Assembly: GCF_032062135.1 (NCBI RefSeq)
Contig: NC_092859.1
Location: 26,907,328 to 26,971,327 of the forward strand
Source: Pyxicephalus adspersus
Lineage: Eukaryota; Chordata; Amphibia; Anura; Pyxicephalidae
Direction: 5' to 3'
DNA length: 64,000 nucleotides
Shown: piece after piece, positions 26,050 to 37,399 of the stretch
Position numbering within the stretch: position 1 is the first letter of the stretch
How the letters are laid out: each line of letters opens with the position of its first letter
Notes under the pieces: model-generated
Seen by the model: the letters and a program-made list of their open reading frames with translations, nothing else
Told to the model about the DNA's origin: nothing
The model's database searches: none
Translations under genes and position numbers: made by a program

Positions 26050-26235
26050 ATACAATCACAACTTGAGGAGATCGAGAAAATGCTTCCTCTTGATGCAGCA
26101 GACTGATGAAATCGTCAGGGCCTAGGCAAAGTCATGGACTGGTAAATTTATTGTTCCTTATTTTAGCTTACACATTTGCTGTACTGTACATATCAGGATA
26201 TTATTTTTACACATTGTGGATAATCCACTTAATGT
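26050..26235 (-). repeat. dispersed repeat family D, copy 1
   Basis: The core words TGCAGCAGACTGATGA and GCCTAGGCAAAGTCA, and downstream TGTACATATCAGGAT, recur in the copy at 26600. In reverse complement they recur at 34555 and 62300 (GACTTTGCCTAGGCTG and CTGCTGCAGGCAGGA). Class is unknown. Confidence 0.55.
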
Positions 26236-26463
26236 GATTTCTGCTTTTCCCTATAAAAGGTAGACATTGTCACTTTAGGACAGGAAGTGGCGGGGTGCGT
26301 GGAAAGTCCTGATACTAATCCGAATTTCTCTAACCCATCCTAGAAAGTCAGGAGGTTGGTCCAAGAATCTGTAACTTTCTACAGAGAGATCTGGACAGAC
26401 ATCTGTGCTGGGAATCTATCTGAATAATAAATCCTGGGACGTATCTGGCAGCATCCAGCTGAC

Positions 26464-26501
26464 GTACGAGAAGCCGCTTCTTGTACGAGAAGCCGCTTCT
26501 T
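26464..26501. repeat. 19-bp perfect tandem duplication
   Basis: GTACGAGAAGCCGCTTCTT occurs twice in direct tandem (26464-26482, 26483-26501) without mismatch. Confidence 0.95.
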
Positions 26502-26599
26502 GTCTTCGGCTCTGCAGACAGAGACACAAAAACTGTGAAGTATTTCTCCTATTCATATCCCATGCAGAGCTCCAACTCACTCTCACCTTGTGCTACATG

Positions 26600-26770
26600 T
26601 TAAATCCCGATCACTGAGTGACAGCAGACTGAGCAAATGCTTCTTTATGCCTGCAGCAGACTGATAACATTATGCCAGCCTAGGCATAGTCACTTTTCTG
26701 CTTTCTTTTTTGAGGCCCTAAAAAAAAATGATAACAGTTGCTGTGTATTGTGATATGTCAGGATTGTATC
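26600..26770 (-). repeat. dispersed repeat family D, copy 2
   Basis: CCTGCAGCAGACTGATAACA, GCCTAGGCATAGTCAC and GATATGTCAGGATTGTA occur in the same order as in the copy about 550 bases upstream. Confidence 0.55.
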
Positions 26771-27742
26771 CACGTAGATTCGTAGTGTTACTGAAAGGGT
26801 TATCTTTGCTTAACCCTCCAAAAAGCAACCTTAGGTAGGTTCACTCTGTTTGCCTACTTAGATACATTTCCCATTGTGGATGTGCTCATTGTTGGGTGGA
26901 TGCCTTCAGCTCTCACCATTATTATGGGGACCCCAGAATGAGATTGGCCCTAATGTTAGCCCTGGGGCATGGAACTAACAAATTTTGGGTATAATGGAGG
27001 TGTTGGGTTTTTCTACTGGTTTCATACAAACTTAGAGCTGCTTTTATTTTTGTATACTTTGCCGTCTATAACAACTACAGAACGTCTAACATATATTGTA
27101 CCGTAAGGATCGGAGCTCAAAATGTATGAGCCGCCCTCGGCTGGTCTCCTGGTGTACCCCACATGACAATGCAGCTAGAAAGCATCTGAAGCAAGGATAG
27201 GTTGTGCGAGTCCAAAGTACTAATGAACCCAGCATGCCTTTGTGTTAGGCATCTGCCCATCTCAGTACCAGTGTCTGCAAAGCCTGCTGGGACTTGTAGT
27301 GTCACATCTAGATTCCAAGGCTGTGATATAAGCAGACCATAGCTGTTACATTAAACTCCAGAGCTGCTGGAAAAGAGCCCAGGAGAGCTGCTAGCGAGGA
27401 AGGAACTGTAGATTCATTTTTTTATTATGTTACTGTGAATCTTACAGCAATACTCGCAGGTTTTATGTTCCGGTGCACCCAGAGCTCTGCCTTAAGTCAG
27501 CCCACTTGGCGTTTGACTAATGGTGATCTTAGAATTCCATTTCCAGCCAAGAACAATGAAGCTCAGAATTAGCACATAGCTGGCACCCAGACATGGATCA
27601 CCTTGTGAAACAGATCAGCCAGGAAAGACTGCACCAAGTATACAGGACACTGCCATGGAAAGTCACAATTCTACCAAGACCTTCCTAAATACAACACAAA
27701 CCTGACGGCTCTAACTGAACACAACATATATTACACAATAGA

Positions 27743-27907
27743 CCTGATTTGGTAAAGCTCTCCAAGACTGGAGAGGATACATGATGGATGAACATGGGTG
27801 ATCCAACACCCTGGGGTGACATTAGGAAATTCATTTCAGGTTTGCAGGATCACCCAGGTTCACTTATGACAGTCTGTCTTCTCTAGTCTTGGAGAGCTTT
27901 AATAAAA
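27743..27907. mobile_element. palindromic element P, copy 1
   Basis: The left arm (GACCTGATTTGGTAAAGCTC) and right arm (CTTGGAGAGCTTTAATAAAA) are inverted copies around a centre near 27825. GGTGATCCA on the left pairs with GGATCACCC on the right. The same element occurs at 37400, 58344, 59627 and 61928. Confidence 0.8.
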
Positions 27908-28397
27908 CGTTATGGGAAAGTTTTCAATTTTGGATAAAAAAAAAGAAATGTATTCAATTTATTTATTTGGCATTTCTTGCCCAAAGGTCTTTAGAACCGA
28001 ACAAATCTGTGATGTTTGTGTGTAGAGAATGAGAGGTTGTGGTGCAGGGACCACTCTGTATTCCTTACCAGTAAGGGACCTGATTCTCTGCCAGCCGGCC
28101 TGAATGTCGCTGAAACTGTTCCAGCTCACTAATCCAAGCTCATGCCAAGACTCTTACCGAGCTGACAGCCGCAGATGAGGTGCTACTGCTGGGAGGATGG
28201 GGGAAGGCTTATACCTGCCCATGGAGGGGCTGGATCCCGTCCTAGACAGGACTGTGCTAAAGATTGTGCTGAACGTCAGGATTATCGCTCTTCAGCCAAT
28301 GTAAATTCAGCTGCGACCTTGGAATTTGGGCGCAAGACCTACAGGATGTGCCAAACCACTGTGACTTCCAGGGCTCCACACCTGGAAATAAAGATCA

Positions 28398-28447
28398 TCA
28401 CTCTGTACAGCACCACAGAAAATGATGGCGCCATATAAATAAAAATA
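28398..28447 (+). repeat. retroposon 3' tail, diverged
   Basis: CTCTGTACAGCACCACAGAA then ATGGCGCCATATAAATAAA resembles the common tail that elsewhere in this window reads TGTACAGCCCTGCGTAATAT then GTTGGCGCTACATAAA (48510-48560). Confidence 0.55.
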
Positions 28448-29027
28448 TTCCTAATTTTGGATTATGATATGTGCCACCTTCATCCAGTTTCTATATCGAA
28501 AGCAGGAATGGAATTGTGGCTATTTAGAGATTGTTAGGAGAGAGAGGAAGGTGGGTAGTAGAAGAAGTGTTATGTGATTTGTAATTCAATGTCAAGGATG
28601 GAATGTGCAAATAAAGGGATCCGACTTCATTTTGAGGTTTTAGGTCTATGTCCCAGAGACCACTAGTAAACCAGCATCTTCAGAAAGCAGTCTCCACAAT
28701 TTTATCTTTATAGGTTCCTTTATTTCAGTTAATAGAGTGCGGAACAGGGGTCACAAGACCGACCCAAAGTGGGCCAAACCCTTGAAAATGAAATGAGGTA
28801 AGATTTTCAGGGGTATCCTAACACTGGGGTCCCCAAAATAAACCAAGGATTGACACATCACAACCCCCCATCTATAAAGCGGTGCTGGGTCCCTAAAATA
28901 AATATGTTATTTAGACCTATATACATTTTTAATTATATTCACAACTAAGGGAACTATTTATAAAACATGGACTCTACTTTTTATCAAACATTCTCTGGTA
29001 GATAATCTTCCAGATGTTTGTTTTAAA

Positions 29028-29075
29028 TTAAAGTGAATGATCATTCATGTTTGCTGAATGACAGGTTCACTTTAA
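29028..29075. mobile_element. 48-bp TTAA-ended miniature inverted repeat
   Basis: TTAAAGTGAA (29028-29037) and TTCACTTTAA (29066-29075) are perfect 10-bp inverted ends, and the right end extends to TGACAGGTTCACTTTAA. The end sequence matches isolated motifs at several other positions. TTAA at both ends suggests a piggyBac-like origin, but no transposase is visible. Confidence 0.5.
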
Positions 29076-29954
29076 AAATAGCAGGGCTGTGTTAATGGAA
29101 GCTACTACTGTGTACTAAGTTGACAAAAACATACCTCGGCATTCCTGATAAATAGACCCTTAAAATATTATACATTTTTTTTTTTAATTCAGGTCAATTT
29201 GGGAAAAATTGCAAATGCATAGTTCACTACTTGCAGACAGAATGCTCCATGCAGGGTTTGTGGGCAGCTAAGAGGCTGAATGATTGGAAAGAGCTCACTC
29301 CCCATCCTCAGTCCATGCACAGTGTCTGTTATCAACTCAGCCGGTAGTGCTGGGCTTTCCTAATAAAAAGCCTAGCATGATCGGTAAAACTTACATTTTT
29401 TTTTTGTTACAGGTTTTAAACCTGATCTACAAGATCTGATTGTAAACTTAAACAACAATGACCAAAACCACTAGGCAGAATTTACATAACACAAGGTGGC
29501 TTACTGCACGCTATGGAAAAACATTCACAGAAACACAATACACGACAATACCAACACAACCCAACACACCTGCATTTTATCACAACATGGGACCATTGGA
29601 ATAAAAGCAAAGACTTTATCACATTAATTCAGAAATATACAACTCCCCTTTGGTTTATACCAATTACAGATTTATATGTAAACAGATATAGGAATATTTA
29701 TTAATTGGAAGAAATAAATTATAGAATTTTTGTTTTCCATGGGGGAACTGCTGTGACTTTATAGCTTACATATAGCTATTCATCACTGTGCCCCAGGGAA
29801 CAGCATTTCAATGTTCTACCTGTCCCCTATGGGATCACTATTCTAGTTCTAGTGAACTTGTGTGGATATACAAAGGATATAAAGCATTTCCTAACAGGAA
29901 CTGGCTAGAATTGGCTATGATTACTACAAAAAAACAAAGCATGAACTAGTACAT

Positions 29955-30394
29955 CAGGGGTGTCAAACTCTAAATTCTAAAAATGAATTGTAGCTGGCCC
30001 GCCGCTGCATTAAAATAGCCCTACTACTACAATTTCCGGATTTACTTGTGTCTATAGACCAGCGGACTCTCTGCCTATGCGTGGCTCCGCATTTGACTGT
30101 TTTATAGACGCAAGTAATGCCGGGAATTGTAGTAGTGGCATCACTCGCATCTATAGACCAGCGGCCTCTCTGCCTATGCGTGGGCCTGCATTGACCTAGA
30201 TGCAGGGAATTATGGTGGCAGTGCTATTTCAGTGAAGGGGAAGTTCCAGACACTCATAACATTGGGCCCCGCATTGGACTGTTTTCTTGACGCAGGGAAT
30301 TGTAGTAGCAGTGCTATATCAGTTTCAAGGTAGGCCTGCCACTTTGTCTAATTTTTAATTTTTGCCCACTGTGTATTTGAGTTTGACACCCCTG
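29955..30394. mobile_element. hAT-type non-autonomous element with 8-bp TSD
   Basis: The ends CAGGGGTGTCAAACTC and GAGTTTGACACCCCTG are perfect 16-bp inverted repeats. Flanking 8-mers TAGTACAT (29947-29954) and TACTACAT (30395-30402) differ at one base. This is the expected structure of a hAT insertion. The interior contains a roughly 100-bp internal duplication (TCTATAGACCAGCGG near 30051 and 30150) and repeated ACTACAATTYCCGG-like motifs. No transposase is encoded. Confidence 0.9.
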
Positions 30395-30770
30395 TACTAC
30401 ATGCTGCACTGATTGCAAAGAAGTAATACAGACTGGGGTACAATCCTTAGATGGGGGATTTATGGGGTCAGAAAAACAGAAACCCTGCTCTTGGAACGTT
30501 GGGTAACTCATGCCACCTGCTTATATGGAGTTACATTGATACTCAAAGCACAAACATTTCTATACGTTACTTACATGTGCTTTAAAAGGGTCGTTCATCC
30601 AAAAGCGAGATTTTAGATATATGCGGGCCATGTCAGCCCCTGGCTTTTTTTATTGTATGAATTTCATACCGAGATCTTCCTGCTGCAATTCTGGGCTGTG
30701 TTCCGGTCTACTTAGGAGTTTCTATATAACCTTGTGTGTTCCGGCTCCTTCCATTACATTGACTATATTA

Positions 30771-30789
30771 TAAAAAAAAAAAAAAAAAA
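30771..30789 (+). repeat. poly-A run
   Basis: About 19 A in a row immediately before the minisatellite array at 30790. It may be the tail of an unrecognised retroposon. Confidence 0.7.
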
Positions 30790-31080
30790 GTCAGGCAGGG
30801 ATGGTGTGAGCAACTCAGGCTGGGCACAGCAGACGGACCTGGAAACTCCGCACAGGGATCGTGGAAGAACTTAATGGGCACAACAAGTACATAGACCTAG
30901 GAACTCTGTACAATGATGGTGGAATCATCTGAAAGTGAGCACAGACTCAGGAACTGGGCCCTCATAATAGGCAAAACAAATGTGCAGACCTGAAAACTCA
31001 CAGCAAGGATGGTGGCAGCCGCTATATTGGGCACAGCAGGTCTGCAGACCAAGGGACTCAGCACAAGAGTTAAATATTTT
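30790..31080 (-). repeat. dispersed minisatellite M, locus 1 (inverted orientation)
   Basis: About four to five diverged units contain GGCACAGCAGACGGACCTGG, GGCACAACAAGTACATAGAC, CAAATGTGCAGACCTGAAAA and GGCACAGCAGGTCTGCAGAC. The consensus is the reverse complement of the units at 55675-56170 (CCAGGTCTGCACACCTGCTG). Confidence 0.75.
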
Positions 31081-31710
31081 CACAGTACACTGTGGGCAAT
31101 TTAATCACATTTTTTTTCTTTTTGGCATTTGGTACTTTCCATCCTGCGATATCACTTAAAACTTTGTGGTGTTAAATTTCTGACCCACTTAGATCCCGTG
31201 GCAGCAATCCATTCCTGTAACTGGGAAATTCAGACCCACCCAAACAGCGGAGGTCACAGAGCCAGTTAGAAGCCTTTATGTAACCCAAATCCATTTAGAG
31301 CTCGCTGAAAAAGTTTGGAGAAAAAAAAGCTTGGTTTGTAATTCTGTAACGTCAAAATACAAACCACCTTTCCTTGGAAAATCTTCACTTTGTCGTTAAT
31401 TTGTTACAGATTTCATATTCTGGGTCATAGTGTGGGTCAGGTGACAGGTTGTTTTTATGCTTTACAAGAGCAAAGAAAGGAAACAGGAAAGGAAAGTAGA
31501 AGTAAATATTTTACAAAAACTTTAGGATTTCTTCCGAGGACTGAAAGTGGACTTGTCAGATGGAAAAGTAATGTAAAGTATAGGGAATATATGTTGTGAA
31601 TAGGGTGGGGAAGGGTTAGAATCCCTGTGCAAGAGTACTTTGAGTGTGTTAGTGTTATTTATATATTAATCATTTTTTCTCAATTTTTTGGTTCTTTTGT
31701 ACAATGACAA

Positions 31711-32601
31711 NNNNNNNNNNNNNNNNNNNNNNNNNNNNNNNNNNNNNNNNNNNNNNNNNNNNNNNNNNNNNNNNNNNNNNNNNNNNNNNNNNNNNNNNNN
31801 NNNNNNNNNNNNNNNNNNNNNNNNNNNNNNNNNNNNNNNNNNNNNNNNNNNNNNNNNNNNNNNNNNNNNNNNNNNNNNNNNNNNNNNNNNNNNNNNNNNN
31901 NNNNNNNNNNNNNNNNNNNNNNNNNNNNNNNNNNNNNNNNNNNNNNNNNNNNNNNNNNNNNNNNNNNNNNNNNNNNNNNNNNNNNNNNNNNNNNNNNNNN
32001 NNNNNNNNNNNNNNNNNNNNNNNNNNNNNNNNNNNNNNNNNNNNNNNNNNNNNNNNNNNNNNNNNNNNNNNNNNNNNNNNNNNNNNNNNNNNNNNNNNNN
32101 NNNNNNNNNNNNNNNNNNNNNNNNNNNNNNNNNNNNNNNNNNNNNNNNNNNNNNNNNNNNNNNNNNNNNNNNNNNNNNNNNNNNNNNNNNNNNNNNNNNN
32201 NNNNNNNNNNNNNNNNNNNNNNNNNNNNNNNNNNNNNNNNNNNNNNNNNNNNNNNNNNNNNNNNNNNNNNNNNNNNNNNNNNNNNNNNNNNNNNNNNNNN
32301 NNNNNNNNNNNNNNNNNNNNNNNNNNNNNNNNNNNNNNNNNNNNNNNNNNNNNNNNNNNNNNNNNNNNNNNNNNNNNNNNNNNNNNNNNNNNNNNNNNNN
32401 NNNNNNNNNNNNNNNNNNNNNNNNNNNNNNNNNNNNNNNNNNNNNNNNNNNNNNNNNNNNNNNNNNNNNNNNNNNNNNNNNNNNNNNNNNNNNNNNNNNN
32501 NNNNNNNNNNNNNNNNNNNNNNNNNNNNNNNNNNNNNNNNNNNNNNNNNNNNNNNNNNNNNNNNNNNNNNNNNNNNNNNNNNNNNNNNNNNNNNNNNNNN
32601 N
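31711..32601. other. assembly gap (891 N)
   Basis: A run of unknown bases. Long open frames crossing it are artefacts. Confidence 1.
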
Positions 32602-33514
32602 GCAGCAGATGCCACAAATAGCACACATAAACAAATACATTCACAAAGGACTGCTGGGTGAAAGTTCCAATGAAACAATGTGTTGGCAACTGAAAAAAAA
32701 AAAAAACATTTTCCTACAGCAGTGAAAAACAATAAGTATTTCCTGCAGGGGAAGCAAAACAAACACGCAGCATGGATGTTATTAAAGGGACAGTCCATCC
32801 CATAAGTAATAGGTGAAGGTTGGGTGCTTTGATCTTTGGGGTTTTGGCAGCTAACTCACCTCCATTCTTTAACTCTGGTCCAACATATCCCATTTTGGAG
32901 TGCTCGCTTCTATCACATTTTCCATAACATAAAGCCTGGATTTATATATATGGTGTGTTACTGCACACAAATTAACATGCAATATGTTTCTCATTAATGT
33001 GTATTGCAGGAAGGGAGTCCCCATGTGTTCTATATGCATCGCGTTATTTTATGGGCTGCAGCACACCTTTCATAGTGCATTGCACACTTTTTATATAATA
33101 CACCTCACTTTTAATATAATGCACCCCACAGATTATTGCATTGCTGTATGATACAATGGAAGTGCAACACATGTTGTATGTAGCATGGTGACAGGTCACT
33201 TCAATGTGAACCAGCTTGCTTGCATCATGGCGGGTGAAAAAGAAGGCGCCGAGTGTTGGGGGCCATTCAAATATAGCACGGCAAACACACTGCGGTACTC
33301 AAGTGCTAAGTGAATTTTAAAGAAACGGGGTGAAGGTCACAACAGGTGTGGAGAGTTTTTCTCTGCAGGTACAAAATAATACTTTGTGATCCTGATAGAA
33401 ATCCAGAGTCCTTCCTAAGATCCAAACCGAAATCTCACTTTTTCCACTACCTTCTATCAACTACAAAACACCAAGGAGAAGAGGTGTTCTGTAGTTCTAA
33501 CAGAGTTCATTTAC
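32602..33514. other. intergenic stretch, no gene seen
   Basis: AT-rich DNA with words such as TTAAAGGGACAGTCCA near 32782. No exons recognised. The open frame entering the LINE from 33346 is not LINE-like before about 33515. Confidence 0.45.
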
Positions 33515-34340
33515 TAGGACAACTCTGGCTTAAAGATCGCATCCAGAGAGTTGTAATTAATGATTCATACTCTGAATGGTCTAAGGTTATTAGTGGTGTG
33601 CCCCAGGGTTCAGTGTTGGGACCTTTATTGTATAACATCTTTATAAATAATATAGAGTTTGGGATTAAAAGTACCATTTCTGTGTTTGCAGATGACACCA
33701 AATTATGTAATGGAATTAAGCCCATACAGGATGTCTATAATCTACAAACAGACCTGGATGTAGAGTGCAGAGTAGGGCAACTAAACTAAATAAAAGGAAT
33801 GGAGGAGCTCAGCTATGAGGAGAGATTAGCTGAAGTGAGTCTATTCTCCCTTGAGAAGAGATGTATAAGGAGGGGGATATGATCACCCTGTATAAATATA
33901 TAAACGGTCCATATAGAAAACTCTCTTCCCAATTATTCACTTTGAGATCATTACAAAGAACAAGAGGGCACTCTTTGCGTCTGGAGGAAAAGAAGTTTTC
34001 TGTGAAAATGTGGAATCGGCTCCCTCAGGAAGTAGTTTCAGCAACTACTATAGATTGCTTTAAGACAAAGCTGGATGTTTTTCTGGAAGCACAGAATATA
34101 ATTGGTGATTAAGGCTTTAAAGTAAACAAAAACTGTTGATCCAGGGAACATCTGATTGCCTCATGGAATCAGGAAGGAATTTTTTCTCCTGTTGAAGCAA
34201 ATTGTACCAGGGATTTTTTGCCTTCCTCTGGGCCAACTATGTCTTATAGGTTTTTATATCTGGGAAATGTTTTATTCCCTAGTTGTTGAACTTGATGGAC
34301 TTATGTCTTTTTCCAACCTAACCTACTATGTAACTATGTA
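33515..34340 (+). pseudogene. CR1/L2-type LINE, internally deleted, with 3' UTR
   Basis: The plus-strand frame shows VVINDSYSEWSKVISG, VPQGSVLGPLLYNIFIN and FADDTKL, the reverse-transcriptase core with its catalytic DD. After QTDLD (near 33760) it jumps to a stop and then to ELSYEERLAEVSLFSLEKR, MITLYKYINGPY and MWNRLPQEVV, the C-terminal tail of CR1-type ORF2, in two frames. About 200-300 codons between these are missing, inferred from the usual spacing. The 3' UTR has GAATCAGGAAGGAATTTTTT and TTTTTGCCTTCCTCTGGGCC and ends in ACTATGTAACTATGTA (34323-34340), a microsatellite-like end. It is dead. Confidence 0.9.
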
Positions 34341-34554
34341 GGATAAGCTTTATTCAGAGGTCTCAATTAACAGTGACCCTATATTTAAAAATCTGATTTA
34401 TACTTACTTGCTTTTTTTGTATAGGAAAAACAACAATAAAAACCTGACCGAGGCTCTGATCTATCTATAAAGCCTCAATTTACTTTCACAGACTGGAAAA
34501 TTCAAAAAAGAAATACTTTTTTATTGCAGTAACTGGATCTTTTAATAACTTTAC

Positions 34555-34800
34555 AAGTCTGCAGGATTCAATTCCTGACATCTGCAGAAACAGTATCATT
34601 CTTCAAAAAAGCTCCATGGGTATTTAGTGACTTTGCCTAGGCTGAGATGACATCATCAGCCTGCTGCAGGCAGGAGGAAGAATATCTTTAGTCTCCTCTC
34701 CCCCAGTGATCAGACTGTAACATTGTAACTTTGTAGCAAGTCACAAGGTAACAATGGTGCAGGGGCTCATTTGCAGACCTTTTGGCACACAGCATTGAGC
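34555..34800 (+). repeat. dispersed repeat family D, copy 3
   Basis: GTGACTTTGCCTAGGCTGAG, CCTGCTGCAGGCAGGAGGAA, TAGTCTCCTCTCCCCCAGTG, ATCAGACTGTAAC and AAGTCACAAGGTAACAATGG recur in order at 62300-62570, about 28 kb away. The reverse orientation appears at 26050 and 26600. No coding capacity and no clear ends, so class is unknown. Confidence 0.6.
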
Positions 34801-35345
34801 AGACACAACATTAAAAAAACCTCATCTGACATGTAGGACCATTTTATAAATAACCCTTGGTCTGCCTCCTCTGTGTGCGTTAGGCATCAAACATCAACGT
34901 TTTATCTCATTGGATCTTTAGACACAAAAATAACACCCCCCCCCCAACTATTCTAGGTGCTTTCATCCTTCAGTGACTTTCACTTATTTTTGGTTTCCTG
35001 CTTTACCTGAGGACAAAAGGTAAATTCTGCTCTCACTCCTGGCTGCTGCAGGTCACTCCAAGGTTGTGGAAATTTGCTTTGAACTCTCATTCTCTCATGA
35101 TTGGTGTGCAGGGGACATAACTACAGCTGATTGGCTGTTTTGAGAACCCCAGACCCCCTTGGAGCATATAAGTTTTAACCATTGAGCACTGACTTTCTGA
35201 ACACATACACCGCACATTTGTAAAGTCTGCGGTGACTTTTTCTGGGGTCCTTTGGGGAGCTCAGATTTTCTCCCAATATCTCCCAGCTGTGCTTTAATTT
35301 TGTAGATGTGACCGTTGAAAATCGGGTCAGACCTGCCCAAACTTT

Positions 35346-35415
35346 TTATTAATAATATTAATAAACAGGATTTATATAGCGCCAACATATTACGCAGTGC
35401 TGTACATTAAATAGG
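35346..35415 (-). repeat. retroposon tail (TATAGCGCCAAC type), truncated
   Basis: AATAAACAGGATTTATATAG then CGCCAACATATTACGCAGTG then CTGTACATTAAATAGGG is the reverse complement of the tail of the element at 48438-48592. Probably a 5'-truncated retroposon. Confidence 0.7.
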
Positions 35416-35713
35416 GTACCTCCATCATATCAAGAAGCCTGGTCATAAGAAGCTTTGCCCTGTGTTGGAAAAGTGTACGTGTCATTTTTTAAACTAGACT
35501 GATGTGAGTTTGTTACATACAGCTAGCATAAGTACCTGAATCTGTATTGGTATCATCTCCTGCACTTTCTGAATAACCCCAGGGGAGGGGTAACTCTAGG
35601 AGCCAATCAGGGCCATGCATAGAGGCAGAGAGAGTGGAGCTGATCACTTATCAGGATTTCTTGCCCTATTATTAGCATTTTGTGGGCTAGGTGGTAGCAC
35701 TACTGTAACTCTA

Positions 35714-35995
35714 AGGCTATGTACACACGTCAGATGTTTCTCGTCCGATAATCGTCTCAGGGCTGATAGCGAACGGGAATCTGCGGTGTGTACAGTGCCC
35801 GTGTGGGCGATAGTAATGAAAGTGAAGGGGGAGAGAGTGCAGCTCAGCAGGGTGCCACTCTGTCATTCTCCCCCTCCCCTCTCTATAGAGCAGAACAGTG
35901 CTGCATGTACAGCTCTCATTCACGCAGTCGTTTGTCGTTGCAAAGAATCGTGAAAGATCCTTTCCAACAACAATTATTGCACCAATATACCCAGT
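35714..35995. mobile_element. MITE family 2, copy C
   Basis: The left end AGGCTATGTACACACGTCAG is clear, preceded by TCTA. Family blocks GGTGTGTACAGTGCC, CAGCAGGGTGCCACTC, CTCCCCCTCCCCTCTCTATA, GTACAGCTCTCATTCACGCA and TTTCCAACAACAA follow. The right end is truncated or mutated. Open frames over this region are by-products. Confidence 0.75.
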
Positions 35996-37059
35996 CTAAC
36001 AGAGTTACAAATCCTTTGGTTAAAGTTAAAACAAAACAAAAGTCATATAAAAGTATTTTAACTGCTTGATGAATTTGGCACATTTGTTGACGTAAAGAAA
36101 AGTTATTGTCAAACAACAGTTATGGGAAGCTGGACACTACTATATAGGATATGTAACAATGAGAAAATGACAAATGAAAGAACCAAAAATAAAAAAAAAC
36201 ATTCAATTATAATAAAATACGGATGGGATGTGGTTATGTATTCCTTTACATGATTCACTGCGCAGGGAAAAGGCCCTGCGCTGTATTATAGGTTGTTCCT
36301 ATGAACCTGTGAACTTTTTCAGCCAAAAGTTGTTGATTCGTGAACTTTTTGAATCTTGGGGATTCAGCACAAACCCACTGCATCAGTGAGCCCGAATTTT
36401 ATCCCTAATTTTAAGCCCTCAGCACAAAATCTAAAACCAAAGCATAAAACACTTTCCTTTACATACATTTTAACCCCTTTAAAAAAGCTGATTTTTATTA
36501 TTTAAAAGTAAAGCTAAGGCTCGAAGTGTCACTGGTGGAGCATTTTTGTTTGTGTGACCTGTCATTTGTCATCCGGCACCTAACAAGACCAATGGTGAAA
36601 TCAATTCTTCACCTCGCTGATTGGAAAACTCAGCGCAGATCTCTTGTCCTCGGAGAGGCCTGGGTTTAAGAGGCCACTAAGTGCCGTCTCCCGGATGCGC
36701 CTAATTTGTAGGTCCCGGCAGTCTCAGAGCCCGCAGTCCTCCCCACCGAGAGGTAGATTGGATGACCTTTTTTAGATAATTGAGAAGCTGACTGTTGTTC
36801 ATGTAATGGTGAGCGGGTGCTGGAAGGACTTTTTTTATTCTCTGCATCTTCTATAATTGGGTTACCTTGGAGAAAAAAGACATTCACCTATTTAGAGGCT
36901 GACAAGGGAACAGTGAGGAGCCAAAATAATTTTCTATTTAGAAGATCAAATGTTTACCAGGTCTGTTTAAAGTGAACCTGTCATCAGGAAAGGTTAAATG
37001 AACCCAAAAATGATATTTTTGTGCTTGGTAGATGCTGGAGAAATAAACCAGACAGGGTT
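35996..37059. other. intergenic stretch, no gene seen
   Basis: It contains a TTAAAGTGAACCTGTCA motif at 36967-36983. A moderately GC-rich patch at 36600-36750 has a few CpGs, but too little to call a promoter. Confidence 0.45.
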
Positions 37060-37170
37060 CCTACTTGTGCACCTGTTGTGCCCATTATCAGGGTCTTCCA
37101 CCATACCAGTTCCCAGGTCTTCACACCTCCTGTACCCATTAGAAGGGTCTCCCACCATCCCTGTATTAGG
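37060..37170 (+). repeat. dispersed minisatellite M, locus 2 (about two units)
   Basis: TTGTGCACCTGTTGTGCCCA with GGGTCTTCCACCATACCAG, then CCCAGGTCTTCACACCTCC with GGGTCTCCCACCAT, reproduces the unit seen eight times at 55675-56170. Confidence 0.7.
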
Positions 37171-37399
37171 GTTCTGTCTTTGGAGTCACTGGGGGTCTGT
37201 CATTAAAGTGGGAAAAGTTTTAAGTAGAGGACAAATTAAGCAAAAGCCCCAGAGCCCCGTTCTTCTCAAAGGCTTCAAAAGCCCATAATGGCAGGGGTGC
37301 ATTTTTGTCTTGGGTTCCAATAGACATTGTGCCACCATTATCTTCTCCCCTCTTTCCAGGATTGAAAAGAGTTGCTAAGAAATAGAAATGTCTTTGAAG

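Larger units (their letters stand above)
25397..27742. other. intergenic stretch, no gene seen
   Basis: It contains two copies of a dispersed repeat listed separately (26050 and 26600) and a 19-bp tandem duplication (26464-26501). No exons recognised. Confidence 0.45.
27908..29954. other. intergenic stretch, no gene seen
   Basis: An open frame at 28175-28438 ends in a retroposon tail and is not a convincing gene. Otherwise only a short TTAA element (29028-29075) was seen. Confidence 0.5.

Noticed and set aside
28175..28438. 87-codon open frame, cysteine- and arginine-rich
   Set aside because: Its 3' end is a retroposon tail and no domain or splice support is visible.
31666..32798. Several open frames of more than 300 codons
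   Set aside because: They cross the N run at 31711-32601 and are artefacts.
33346..33514. N-terminal extension of the LINE frame as a possible exon
   Set aside because: The residues before about 33515 do not resemble reverse transcriptase or a known domain; probably chance read-through into the LINE.
36600..36750. GC-rich patch as an upstream rassf8 promoter or CpG island
   Set aside because: CpG number and length are too small, and no exon with a donor could be tied to the acceptor at 2555.
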